A stretch of DNA of 64,000 nucleotides from Streptomyces sp. NBC_01314 (GTDB lineage: Bacteria > Actinomycetota > Actinomycetes > Streptomycetales > Streptomycetaceae). The notes under the pieces are model-generated. The model saw only the letters and a list, made by a program, of their open reading frames with translations. It ran no database searches and was not told the DNA's origin. A program made the translations under genes and the position numbers. The first letter of the stretch is position 1. The number at the start of each line of letters is the position of its first letter. The DNA lies in the NCBI RefSeq assembly GCF_041435215.1, contig NZ_CP108394.1, positions 4,898,001 to 4,962,000 on the forward strand, in the 5' to 3' direction. This document shows, piece after piece, positions 51,166 to 61,806 of the stretch.

Positions 51166-53583
51166 ATGGATACAGCCAGGCCGGTCTCCGATCAGGCGTC
51201 CGGTCACCACGCGTACGCGGCCGAACCCGCCACGGCCACCATCAGCCCCCAGGGCCTCGTCACGGGCTGGAGCGAGGGGGCTCGACGGCTGCTGGGCCAC
51301 CGCGCCACGGACGTGGTGGGGCGGGCGGCGGACGAGCTGTTCGATTCGCGCGACGCGCAAGGCGGCCACCCGCAGCGGGGCGGGAGTGGCACGGCGGTGC
51401 TCCGGCACCGGGACGGTCACCGTGTCCCGCTGGTCCTGCGCTGCTCGCCCTCCCTGGGCGCAGACGGAGAGACGCGGGGCTATGTCGTCACCGCCACCGC
51501 CGACACCACCTCCGACGGCACCTCTGCCACCGCCGCCACCGCCACCGCCACCGCCACGGATGTCGCCCGGCGGACGGTCGAGTGGTCGCACACCCAGTCG
51601 CCGCTGGGCATGTCGACGTTCACCCGGGGGGCGGAGGGATGGCGGCTGAACACCGAGCTGTCGGGCGAATCGCCGGGCGAGACGGCCGAGAAGGAGTTTC
51701 TGGAGCTCGTCCGGCAGGTGGCGGAGGAGAGCCGGCCCATGCGCTACGAGCGCACCACGCCCGGCCCGTTCTCCTCGCGTCAGCAGGCCTGGGTCACCGA
51801 GATGTGGCCGGTCAGGGACCCCGCCACGGACGAGGTGTGTGCCGTCGGCACGGCGACGTTCGACAGCAGTGAGGAGCACTGGGCCCGGCAGCGGCTGGCG
51901 CTGCTGAACGAGGCCGGCACCCGTATCGGCAGCACCCTCGACGTGTCCCGCACGGCCCAGGAGCTGGCCGATCTGGCGGTCCCCCGGCTCGCCGACTTCG
52001 TCAGCGTGGACCTGCTCGACTCCGTGCTGCGCGGCCAGGAACCGGCCCCGGGGCCGGTCGACACCGCCGTCGCGCTGCGCCGGACCGCGCACCGGTCCAC
52101 GTACGAGGGCGTGCCTGAGGCCGCCGTGCCGCTCGGTGAGATCGACGCCTATCCCCCGTTCTCCCCGCCCGCCCGTGCGCTCACCAGTGGGAAACCACTG
52201 ATCAGCGGGGTCGACGATCCCGACTACCTGCGGTGGGTCACCGAGGACGGGCCGCGGAAGGACCGGGTCCGGCGATTCGGGTTCCACTCGGTCATGTCCA
52301 CGCCGCTGCGGGCCAGGGGGATCACGCTCGGGGTGGCGTTCTTCGCCCGTCGGCGCGGTTCGAAATCCTTCGAGCCGGACGACCTGGTCCTCGCCGAGGA
52401 ACTCGCCGGCCGGGCGGCGGTGGGCGTGGACAACGCGCGCCGGTACACCCGTGAACGCACCAACGCGCTCACCTTCCAGCGCAGCCTGCTCCCCCGCGAG
52501 CTGCCCAGGCAGGCGGCGGTCGAGGTGGCGTACCGGTATCTGCCGGCCGGTTCGGGGGCGGGGGTCGGCGGCGACTGGTTCGACGTGGTGCCGCTCTCCG
52601 GTACCCGGGTCGCCCTTGTCGTCGGCGATGTCGTCGGGCACGGTCTGCACGCCTCCGCGACCATGGGCCGGCTGCGCACGGCGGTCCGTACGCTCGCCGA
52701 CGTCGACCTCCCGCCGGACGAGCTGCTCACCCACCTCGACGACCTCGTCACCCACCTCACCTACGACGACGAGAGTGCCCCCGAGGACCTGGAGATGCCG
52801 TCCGCCGCCGAGATCGGCGCGACCTGCCTTTACGCCGTCTACGACCCGGTCTCACGGGTCTGCACCCTCGCCAGCGCGGGCCATCCGCCGCCCGCGGTGC
52901 TGTATCCCGACGGCACGGTCGAGGTGGTGAGGCTGTCGCCGGGCCCGTTGCTGGGGGTCGGCGGTCTGCCCTTCGAGTCGACCGAGGTGGAACTGCCCGA
53001 GGGCAGCCTCCTCGCGTTCTACACCGACGGGCTGGTCGAGGCCCGCGACCACGACATCGGACTGGGCCAGGACCGGCTGTGCGAGGCCCTCTCCTCCCCC
53101 GTCCCCTCCCTGGAGGTCATCTGCGACACCGTGCTGAAGGCGCTGCTGCCCGACACCCCGGACGACGACGTGGCGCTCCTCCTCGCCCGCACGCGCGCAC
53201 TGCACACGGACCAGGTCGCCGCGTGGTCCCTGCCGTCCGACCCGGCGATCGTGGCGGACGCCCGCGCGCAGGCGTCCCGCCAACTGGCCGTGTGGGGCCT
53301 GCAGGAGGCGGCGTTCGTCACGGAACTCGTGGTCAGCGAACTGGTCACCAACGCCATCCGCTACGGCGCCGTCCCCATCGGCCTCCGGCTCATCCGCGAC
53401 CGCACCCTCATCTGCGAGGTCTCCGACGCCAGCAGCACCGCCCCCCACCTCCGCCGCGCCCGCGCCTACGACGAGGGGGGCCGCGGCCTCCACATGGTCG
53501 CCCAGCTCACCCAGGGCTGGGGCACCCGCCAGACCTCCACCGGCAAGACCATCTGGGCCGAACAGCCCCTGCCGGCCACCTGA
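51166..53583 (+). CDS. SpoIIE-type protein phosphatase with PAS, GAF and HATPase domains
   Basis: An 805-residue cytoplasmic regulator. Order: PAS (about 24-110, GLVTGWSEGARRLLGHRATDV), a Thr/Ala repeat linker (SATAATATATATD), a second PAS-like part, GAF (about 255-425), the PP2C/SpoIIE domain (about 435-660, GVGGDWFDVVPL and VGDVVGHGLHASA with metal-binding aspartates, and SAGHPPPAVLYPDG), and a C-terminal anti-sigma HATPase (about 680-805, VTELVVSELVTNAIRYG, GRGLHMVAQL). Such proteins switch anti-sigma/anti-anti-sigma partners. ATG 51166 has only GGGA close by. Confidence 0.94.
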   Translation: MDTARPVSDQASGHHAYAAEPATATISPQGLVTGWSEGARRLLGHRATDVVGRAADELFDSRDAQGGHPQRGGSGTAVLRHRDGHRVPLVLRCSPSLGADGETRGYVVTATADTTSDGTSATAATATATATDVARRTVEWSHTQSPLGMSTFTRGAEGWRLNTELSGESPGETAEKEFLELVRQVAEESRPMRYERTTPGPFSSRQQAWVTEMWPVRDPATDEVCAVGTATFDSSEEHWARQRLALLNEAGTRIGSTLDVSRTAQELADLAVPRLADFVSVDLLDSVLRGQEPAPGPVDTAVALRRTAHRSTYEGVPEAAVPLGEIDAYPPFSPPARALTSGKPLISGVDDPDYLRWVTEDGPRKDRVRRFGFHSVMSTPLRARGITLGVAFFARRRGSKSFEPDDLVLAEELAGRAAVGVDNARRYTRERTNALTFQRSLLPRELPRQAAVEVAYRYLPAGSGAGVGGDWFDVVPLSGTRVALVVGDVVGHGLHASATMGRLRTAVRTLADVDLPPDELLTHLDDLVTHLTYDDESAPEDLEMPSAAEIGATCLYAVYDPVSRVCTLASAGHPPPAVLYPDGTVEVVRLSPGPLLGVGGLPFESTEVELPEGSLLAFYTDGLVEARDHDIGLGQDRLCEALSSPVPSLEVICDTVLKALLPDTPDDDVALLLARTRALHTDQVAAWSLPSDPAIVADARAQASRQLAVWGLQEAAFVTELVVSELVTNAIRYGAVPIGLRLIRDRTLICEVSDASSTAPHLRRARAYDEGGRGLHMVAQLTQGWGTRQTSTGKTIWAEQPLPAT

Positions 53584-53585
53584 CG

Positions 53586-55013
53586 ATGACCGGCCACCCC
53601 GCGCCCGCCGCCGCCCCGCGCCGCCCCGGAAACGAGCCGGGGGCGCGGCCGGTCGGGTGTGGGCCGGGGACGGGGCCGGGGATCGGCGCGGGTCCGGCGG
53701 CGGGCGCGGGGACGGGGATCGGCGCGGGTCCGGCGGCGGGCGCGGGGACGGGGATCGGCGCGGGTCCGGCGGCGGGCGCGGGCGCCCGGGCGAGGAGGGG
53801 GCCCCGAACGGGTGGCGGCCCGCCGGCGGGTGCGGCTGCCTCGCCGGGCCGGCCCACCCTGCCCGGACGCGGCGGGCCGGAAGCCTGCGACGGGCCTGCC
53901 GCCGCGCCGGCCAGGACCGCGACCGGCGCCAAACCCGCCGCTGACCCTGCTTCGCCCTCCACCACCGGCGCACCTGCTTCGTCACCCACGGCCGCTGACC
54001 CTGCGCCGCCCTCCACCACCGCTGACCCCGCTTGGTCCTCCACTGCCGCGGCCCCTGCTTCGTCCTCCACGGCAACCGCTGACCCCGCGCCCTCCGCCCG
54101 CGCCCTCGGCCTCGTCTATCCCCCCGCCGGCCGGAACCGTGACTACACCGGCATGCAGCTGGCGTTCATCGGTGGCGTGGTGGAGGCGGCGACGGCGCAC
54201 GACTACGACGTGTGGGTGTCGCCCGCCGACCGCGCGGGCGACAGCTCGTTCCGGCGGATGGTGGACGGGGGCCGGGTCGCCGGGGTGATCGTGATGGAGA
54301 TCAAGCTGGAGGACGACCGGGTGGAGCACCTGGCGAGGGCCGGGTTCCCGTACGTGACGATCGGCCGCAACAGCAGGGCGGAGGAGACCAGCTGGGTCGA
54401 CCTGGACTTCGCGGGGCTGGCGCGCGGCTGCGTCTACCACCTGGCCGATCTGGGCCATCGCAGGATCGCCTTCGTGAACAGGTCCGAACAGCTCTTCGAG
54501 AGCGGCTACGGCTTCGCCCACCTCGGCCTGGAGGGCTACACCAAGGCCATGGCGGAGCAGGTGCTCACCCCGAACGCGTACCTCTGCGACGACGAGGTCA
54601 CCGCCGGCGAGTCGGTCCTGGAGCGGATCCTGCTGGACGACCCGTCGACCACCTCCCTCGTCACCATGAACGAGGCGGCACTGGAGGGCCTCTACCGCGG
54701 TCTCCTCCGGCGCGGCCGCAACGTCCCGCGCGACTTCTCGGTCGTCGGTGTGGCCGCCGGCCACTGGGCGGAGCAGGTGAACCCGCAGCTCACCGCCGCC
54801 GAGATCCCCGCCAAGGAGATGAGCCGGGTGGCCGTCGACCTGATCGTCCGCCGCCTCACCGCGCCGGACTCGACGCCTCGGCACGTCCTCCTCAAACCCC
54901 TGATCTCCCTCCGGGCCAGCACCGGCCCCTGCCGCCCGGTGCCCGGCTCGGAACCCGAACGGGAGTTCCCCGACCTCGACCAGTTCCCGGACCTGCCGGA
55001 TTCCGAAGCCTGA
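53586..55013 (+). CDS. LacI-like sugar-binding regulator lacking the HTH domain
   Basis: A 475-residue protein. Residues from about 173 to the end form a LacI/GalR effector domain (ALGLVYPPAGRN, VAGVIVMEIKLEDDRVEHLA, LADLGHRRIAFVN, TAAEIPAKEMSRVAVDLIVRRL). The normal N-terminal LacI helix-turn-helix is absent. Its place is taken by about 170 Gly/Ala/Pro/Ser residues with three 12-residue repeats (GAGTGIGAGPAA). It starts two bases after the phosphatase stop and precedes a sugar importer, which it may sense for. No signal peptide is visible. Confidence 0.85.
   Translation: MTGHPAPAAAPRRPGNEPGARPVGCGPGTGPGIGAGPAAGAGTGIGAGPAAGAGTGIGAGPAAGAGARARRGPRTGGGPPAGAAASPGRPTLPGRGGPEACDGPAAAPARTATGAKPAADPASPSTTGAPASSPTAADPAPPSTTADPAWSSTAAAPASSSTATADPAPSARALGLVYPPAGRNRDYTGMQLAFIGGVVEAATAHDYDVWVSPADRAGDSSFRRMVDGGRVAGVIVMEIKLEDDRVEHLARAGFPYVTIGRNSRAEETSWVDLDFAGLARGCVYHLADLGHRRIAFVNRSEQLFESGYGFAHLGLEGYTKAMAEQVLTPNAYLCDDEVTAGESVLERILLDDPSTTSLVTMNEAALEGLYRGLLRRGRNVPRDFSVVGVAAGHWAEQVNPQLTAAEIPAKEMSRVAVDLIVRRLTAPDSTPRHVLLKPLISLRASTGPCRPVPGSEPEREFPDLDQFPDLPDSEA
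53681..53790 (+). repeat. Three 36-base tandem repeats in the LacI-like gene
   Basis: Units beginning GATCGGCGCGGGTCCGGCGG start at 53681, 53717 and 53753 with almost no divergence, and keep the frame. Confidence 0.9.
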
Positions 55014-55098
55014 GCCCTTCCCCTCTCCCCCTCCGCATTCCCGACCCCGACCCCGACCCCGATCCCGTTCCTCGTCCCCGACCTTCAGGGAGCAGCAC

Positions 55099-56340
55099 AT
55101 GTCTCACCCCGTCGACCGTCGCGCTCTCCTGCGCGCCGCCGGTGCGGGCGCCGCCGCACTCGGTCTCGGTTCCGCACTGGCCGGCTGCGGCTCGGACAAG
55201 GAGAGCGGCACGGTCACCCTCACCTGGTGGGACTACTTCACCCTGGACAACTTCCTGCCCGCCTTCACCCGGCTGATCAAGGACATCGAGGCCGCGGTCC
55301 CCGGCGTACGCATCGAACGCCGTACGTTCCCCTTCGCCGACCTCGAACGGCAGATCACCCTGGGTGCGGTCTCCGGCGACCTCCCCGACATCGCCATCGT
55401 CGACAACGTGTCCATGAACTCGCTCGCCGGCAGCGGTCTGCTCGCGGACCTCACCGAGCAGGTCGACGAGTGGGGGCAGGCCGACCAGTACTACAAGGGG
55501 CCCTGGGACGGCTGCCAGGTCGACGGCAAGAGCCTCGGCATCCCCAACAACAGCAACTGCCTCGCCCTCTACTACAACACCCGGATGCTCGACTCGGCGG
55601 GCGTGGAGCCGCCGGCCACCTGGGACCAGCTCGCCGACACCGCCCAGCGGCTGACCAGCGGCGAGCGGTTCGGGCTCGCGATGAGCGCGATCAGGACGGA
55701 GGAGGGCGTGTTCCAGTTCCTGCCGTTCCTGTGGCAGGCCGGCGGCGACCTGGACACCTTCGCCACGTACGGCGCGACCGCGCTCGCCTTCCTCGACGAC
55801 CTCGTCGCCAAGGGCTCGCTGTCCGAGCAGTGCGTGGGCTGGACGCAGCAGGACGTCAACACCCGGTTCGTCAACGGGCGGGCCGCGATGCAGATCAACG
55901 GTCCATGGCAGCTGCCCACCATCAAGAAGACGGACATGGAGTACGGCGTCGTCGCGCTGCCCCGCGACCGGGAGGCGGCGACCTGTCTGGGCGGCGAGAA
56001 CTGGGTGGTGATGGCGAGCAGCGACCACCAGGACAAGGCGTGGCAGGTCCTGGAGTACACCCAGCAGCCGTCGGTCCTGGTGCCGTATCTGGTGGGGCTC
56101 GGCAACCTCCCCGCCCGCAAGGACCTCGCGGACACCGGCACCTGGGCCTCCGACCCGGCCCTGCGGGTCTTCCTCGGCCAGCTGCCCCTCGCCCGCCCGC
56201 GCCAGTACGGTCCGGGCTACGCCGACGCCTCCCAGGCCGTCGCCGAGGCCGAACAGTCCGTCCTCACCGGCACGGCCTCCCCCACGGCCGTCGCCAGGAC
56301 CACCGCGACGAAACTCGACAAGGCCCTGGAGCAACGGTGA
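55099..56340 (+). CDS. Sugar ABC transporter substrate-binding lipoprotein
   Basis: A 413-residue solute-binding protein of the family 1 (maltose-type) group. The signal has twin arginines (DRRALLRAAGAGAAALGLG) and a lipobox LAGC, so it is probably a Tat-exported lipoprotein. The mature part shows VTLTWWDYFTLDNFLPAF, the ligand-binding PDIAIVDNVSMNSLA, and AAMQINGPWQLP with EYGVVALP. It delivers an unidentified oligosaccharide to the permeases that follow. ATG 55099 follows AGGGAG by 7 bases. GACCCC repeats fill the gap before it. Confidence 0.94.
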   Translation: MSHPVDRRALLRAAGAGAAALGLGSALAGCGSDKESGTVTLTWWDYFTLDNFLPAFTRLIKDIEAAVPGVRIERRTFPFADLERQITLGAVSGDLPDIAIVDNVSMNSLAGSGLLADLTEQVDEWGQADQYYKGPWDGCQVDGKSLGIPNNSNCLALYYNTRMLDSAGVEPPATWDQLADTAQRLTSGERFGLAMSAIRTEEGVFQFLPFLWQAGGDLDTFATYGATALAFLDDLVAKGSLSEQCVGWTQQDVNTRFVNGRAAMQINGPWQLPTIKKTDMEYGVVALPRDREAATCLGGENWVVMASSDHQDKAWQVLEYTQQPSVLVPYLVGLGNLPARKDLADTGTWASDPALRVFLGQLPLARPRQYGPGYADASQAVAEAEQSVLTGTASPTAVARTTATKLDKALEQR

Positions 56341-57353
56341 CAGGAGGAGGGTCGAAGGAGGGAAGGGCGAGAGGGAGAGGCCTGAGAGGGGGCAGGGCGA
56401 AAGGCGGAGGTGTAAGGGGCGGAGGCGTGCGAGGCGGCCGACCCGGTCCCCGGCCCACGGCCTCGCTCTCCGCCCGCCGCCGACGTGCCGGTTACCTGTT
56501 CTCCCTCCCCGGCCTGGTCTTCCTGGCCCTCGTCCTGGCGTATCCGCTGCTCTACAACGTCTGGATGTCCGTGCACGACGTACGCCTGTCCGAACTGCTC
56601 GGTGGTTCGGCGCCGTTCGTGGGCCTCGACAACTACCGGACCACCGTCGCCGACCCGGACTTCTGGCACGCCGTACGGCTGTCGCTGGTCTTCACGGCGG
56701 GTTCGCTGCTGCTGCAGTTCACGATCGGCTTCGCCCTGGCGCTGCTCTTCGCCCGGCCGTTCCCCCTCAACGGCCTGCTCCGGTCCCTCCTGCTGGTGGC
56801 CTGGCTGCTGCCCCCGGTGGTCAGCGGCACCCTGTTCCGCTGGATGCTCGACCAGGACTCCGGCGCCTACAACGCGCTGCTCCGCGCGATCGGCCCGGAC
56901 GCCCTCGCCCACGACTGGCTCACCGACCCCGGCACCGCCCTGGCCGGCGTGATCCTCGCCAACGTGTGGGTGGGCGTGCCGTTCAACATGCTGCTGCTCC
57001 TGGTCGGCCTGCACACCATCGACCCGGAACTCCACGAGGCAGCCGCCCTCGACGGCGCGAACGCCTGGCAGCGGTTCCGCTGGATCACCGTCCCGCTGAT
57101 GCGTTCCGTCTCGGTGACCGTCCTTCTCCTCGGCCTCGTCTACACGTTCAAGGTCTTCGACCTCGTCTTCGTGATGACGGGCGGCGGCCCGGTCGACGCC
57201 ACCAGCGTCCTGTCGGTCTACGTCTACGAGGTCTTCTTCAAGTTCTTCCGCTTCGGCGAGGGCGCGGCGGCAGGGCTGTTGCTGCTGCTCGTACCGCTGG
57301 TGGCGGGTGTGTCGTACGTACGGCGGCTGCGCGGGGAGGGGGAGGCGGCATGA
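56337..57353 (+). CDS. Sugar ABC transporter permease (MalF-like)
   Basis: A 338-residue membrane protein with six helices from about residue 55 and the EAA loop ELHEAAALDGANAWQRFRWITVPLM near residue 245 that contacts the ATPase. It starts GTG 56337 over the stop of the binding protein. The first 50 residues are Gly/Arg-rich low complexity (GGRAKGGGVRGGGVRGGRPG), unlike usual MalF homologues. It forms a heterodimer with the next permease. No ATPase gene is present, as is common in Streptomyces, where MsiK-type ATPases are shared. Confidence 0.93.
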   Translation: MTGGGSKEGRARGRGLRGGRAKGGGVRGGGVRGGRPGPRPTASLSARRRRAGYLFSLPGLVFLALVLAYPLLYNVWMSVHDVRLSELLGGSAPFVGLDNYRTTVADPDFWHAVRLSLVFTAGSLLLQFTIGFALALLFARPFPLNGLLRSLLLVAWLLPPVVSGTLFRWMLDQDSGAYNALLRAIGPDALAHDWLTDPGTALAGVILANVWVGVPFNMLLLLVGLHTIDPELHEAAALDGANAWQRFRWITVPLMRSVSVTVLLLGLVYTFKVFDLVFVMTGGGPVDATSVLSVYVYEVFFKFFRFGEGAAAGLLLLLVPLVAGVSYVRRLRGEGEAA

Positions 57354-58222
57354 CGCACCGAGCGAGAGGCGAGCGGCCGTGGCCGCTCACCGTGGCCGCC
57401 GCGCTGATCACCGCCGTCTTCCTCCTGCCGGTGTACTGGATGGTCAACACCAGCCTCACCAGGGCGGACCGCATCCTCGCCGAGACCCCGAACTGGTTCC
57501 CCGCCCCCGCCACCACACGGAACTACTCGACCGTCCTCTCCGACGACGCCCTGCTCCGCGCCCTGCTCAACAGCCTCGTCATCGCCGGCGGAGTGGTCGC
57601 CCTGACCCTCGTCCTGGGCGTCCCCCTCGCCTACGCCCTCGCCCGCGTCCCCATGCGCGGCTCCGGCACCATGGTGCTGGCGCTGCTGATCGCCCAGCTC
57701 CCGCCCAGCATCGTGCTGGCGGCCCCGCTGTTCATCCTGGAACGCCGGGCCGGTCTCGACAACACGTACGCCGGTCTGATCGCCGCCGACACCACGCTCA
57801 CGCTGCCCTTCGCGGTGATCGTGCTGCGGCCCGTACTGCGGGGTGTGCCGAGGGAGTTGGAGGAAGCGGCGCTCGTCGACGGGTGCGGTCCGGTGGGCGT
57901 ACTGCTGCGGGTGGTCCTGCCGATCATGGCGCCGGGTGTGATCGCCGTCGCCGCCCTCTCCTTCCTCATCGCCTGGGGCGAGTTCGTCTTCGGCCTCACA
58001 CTCGCCTCCACACCCGACGTCCAGCCCGTCACCGTCCTCCTCAACGCCTTCGTCGGCACCTACGGCACCGCCTGGGGCGCCCTCATGGCCACCGCGACCC
58101 TCATCAGCGTCCCGGTGGTCTGCGTCTTCGCCGCCCTCCAGCGCTTCATCGTGGGCGGCCTGACGGTGGGGACGGCAGGGACGGGGAGGAGGGCGGGGAC
58201 GGCGAAGGACAGGGCTGTGTGA
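57350..58222 (+). CDS. Sugar ABC transporter permease (MalG-like)
   Basis: A 290-residue membrane protein with six helices and the EAA loop ELEEAALVDGCGPVGVLLRVVLP near residue 165. The ATG overlaps the previous stop (ATGA). It ends the importer operon. The C-terminus is a short Gly/Arg/Thr-rich tail. The substrate is likely an oligosaccharide, by family only. Confidence 0.93.
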   Translation: MTHRARGERPWPLTVAAALITAVFLLPVYWMVNTSLTRADRILAETPNWFPAPATTRNYSTVLSDDALLRALLNSLVIAGGVVALTLVLGVPLAYALARVPMRGSGTMVLALLIAQLPPSIVLAAPLFILERRAGLDNTYAGLIAADTTLTLPFAVIVLRPVLRGVPRELEEAALVDGCGPVGVLLRVVLPIMAPGVIAVAALSFLIAWGEFVFGLTLASTPDVQPVTVLLNAFVGTYGTAWGALMATATLISVPVVCVFAALQRFIVGGLTVGTAGTGRRAGTAKDRAV

Positions 58223-58276
58223 GCGGTCTGCCGCGGGAGGCCGGAGGGGCGGCCGTGCCCGGCTTCGCTCCGCCCC

Positions 58277-60744
58277 TCACTCCGTCCGCAGCGCCGCGAC
58301 CGTACTCGCCCTCGCCGCCCAGCCCGCCGGCAGCAGCGCCCCCGTCACCGCGATGACCAGTCCCCCCAGCGCGAGGGACGCGAGCACGGCACCGTCGTAC
58401 ACGGCGATGTCCGTGGCCGGCAGGGTCATGCCGATGGCATCGCCCATGAGGGAGGTGACGGCCCGGTGCAGCGCGATCCCGGCAGGAACCGCGACCAGTC
58501 CCGCGAGCAGGCCGACCCAGGCGACGGAGGTGACGACCATGGCGACGGTCTGGCGGGGTGTCATGCCGAGCGCCTTGAGGACGCCGAGGTCGTGGACACG
58601 GTCGCGGGTGTCGAGGACGACCGTGTTGAGGACGCCGAGCCCGGCGACCACGACGAGCATCAGCGTGAGCATCCCGATGAGCGCGTCCATGGCCACGATC
58701 ACGCTGGAGGAGTCGGCGGTGTCGGCGCGGGCTATGGCGGTGACGCCGGCCTCGTCGAGCGCGCGGTTCAGCGAGTCCAGGTACGCCGCCGGGTCGGTGC
58801 CCGACTCGGTCCGTACGTGGAACCGGCCCGGCAACGCCTCCACGCCGAGCCCGAGTTCGGTGAGGGTCGCGGTCGAGGTGAGCAGGACCATGCCCTCGCC
58901 CTGGGTGAAGAAGGCCTCGCCGACGATCCGTACGGTGGCCCGCCGGCCCTTCTCACTGAGGGTCACCGTGTCCCCGACCCCGATCCCGGCGGCCGTCAGG
59001 AATCGCGAGGTGACCACCGCCTGACCGGGCCCGTCGAGCCAGTGCCCCGAGACCAGCTCGGGGGCGCCCCACGCCGAGTCGCCCTCGTACGCCACGACGG
59101 TCGTCGCACCGGTGATCCCGGAGGCGGCGACCTGGGCCTGGGCGGTGCCATAGAACCGTCCGGTGCTCTCGCGCGCCCGCAGCACGGCGGTCACGGCCTT
59201 CGGATCGGCCCTCTCCCCCGCGCCGCTGCCCCCGTCCGCATGCACCACCTCGGCCCCGGGCGGCCCCTGCCCGCCGCCCGCCTCCACCACGACCGATCCG
59301 GCCGGGTCGATCATGCGGCCCTCCTGGACCGCGCCCAGCGTCAGGGCGAGCCCGACGGCGAAGGTGACGGACAGGGCGCCGAAGGCGACCGCCGCGGCCA
59401 CCGTCGCCGACCGCGCCGGCCGGGCGAAGGGGTGCGCCAGCCCGAGGCCGACCGCCCTCGGCAACGGCAGCCGGGCCGCGAACCGCCGCAACCGCCCCGC
59501 CGGCCGCCCGCGTCCAAGCCGTGCGCGCCCCGCGTCCCTGGACCCGCCCCCGACCGCGATCGCCCGCACCGTCCGCAGCCGCCCGGCACGCAGCGCGGGC
59601 ACCACGGCCGCTGCCGCGACCAGGACGAGCGCGGCGCCGGGCACCACGACGTCCAACCACACCGGAATCCCCCCGGCCGACGCGCCGAACGCCTCCCCGG
59701 CCTCGGCCAGCACCGGCACGGCGAGCGCGTTGCCGAGCGCCACCCCGAGGACGCAGCCGACCGCCGCCGGCACCAACGCCTGGGCCGCATACGCCCGTGC
59801 GACCTGCGCGGGCGTGAACCCGAGCGCCTTGAGGACGCCGATCCGCCGGGTGGCCGCCCCCACGGCCCCACCGACCACGATCCCGATCACCAGCACCGAC
59901 AGAGACAGCCCGAGCACCCCGAAGGCCGCCAGAAACGGCACGAACGCCATCGCGTTCGCCGTCTGCTCCTGCCGCACCGTCAGGTAGGACCGGGCCCCGC
60001 TCATCGCCCCGTCCGGCACGGCCGCCACGATCGCGGCACGACCGACGGCGACTTCGGTGTCGGTGGCGGCGTGGCGGAAGCGGTAGAGCATTTCGTACGA
60101 GGCCGTACCGCCTCCACCACCGGCGCTGTCGCCGCTCTGCGCGCCGGTCCCCGTCGGCGTCCCCGCCAGCGCCTCCGCCTGTGCCGGAGTCACCCAGGCG
60201 TCGCCCGTGCCCGTCACCGAGCGGGCGATCCCGACGACGGTCAGGGCCGGGCCGCCCGAGGCGTCGGGGAAGCTCAGGCGGTCGCCCGGCCGTAGGGGGA
60301 CGCTGTCGGCGGCCAGCACGATCTGGCCCGGTCGGGTGGCCCAGGAACCCTCGGTCAGTTCGATCTCGTCGACCGGTCCGCCCGCTTCCTCCCGGCCGAC
60401 GACGGTCAGCGGCGGAAGATCCACCCCGGCCGGCACGAAGTCGGACCCCGTGATGGTGCGGGCCCGTGCCGAGAGGGTGAGGAAGGGCCCGGCCGAGGCC
60501 GTCACACCGGGCGCGTCGGCGGTCTCCGCGAGCCGCGCGGCCGTCACCTTCGTACCGTCGAACTGACCGGCCAGATGCGCACCGCGCTGCTCCGCGAAGG
60601 CCCGCTCGAAGGGTGCCCGCGAGGCGACGAGCAGCCCGGCCGCGAGCACCGACGCGGTGACGGCCATCAGCGTGGTCAGCACCATCACCACCGTCTGCAC
60701 CCGCCGCCGTCCCACCCCGGCCCGCACCACCCGCCCGAGGGCAC

Positions 60745-60748
<4 letters not shown>
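58277..60748 (-). CDS. FtsX-like ABC transporter permease
   Basis: An 823-residue membrane protein with the FtsX layout: a first helix (VQTVVMVLTTLMAVTASVLA), a large extracytoplasmic domain, three helices (about 255-395, with RRIGVLKALGFTPAQVARAY), a linker with a basic cytoplasmic region, a second extracytoplasmic domain, and three last helices (DLGVLKALGMTPRQTVAMV). It pairs with the ATPase that precedes it. The TTG start at 60748 overlaps the ATPase stop (TTGA). Confidence 0.92.
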
Positions 60749-61602
<854 letters not shown>

Positions 61603-61806
61603 GGAGCCTCCCCAGATAGGTGGTTGACGTGTGGCCCCCGACGCTAGGGACGGCCCGGCGCGCGGTCGTCGCCCTCGACGGCGAGGCCTTCTGCCGTACC
61701 GGACGGACACCGCGCGCACGTCATCCCGGAGATGTACGCGGTTGATGTACGGCCCGTCCTCACCACGAGGGATGTGACCGCCGTCGCCGCTTGCCACACT
61801 GATCCC

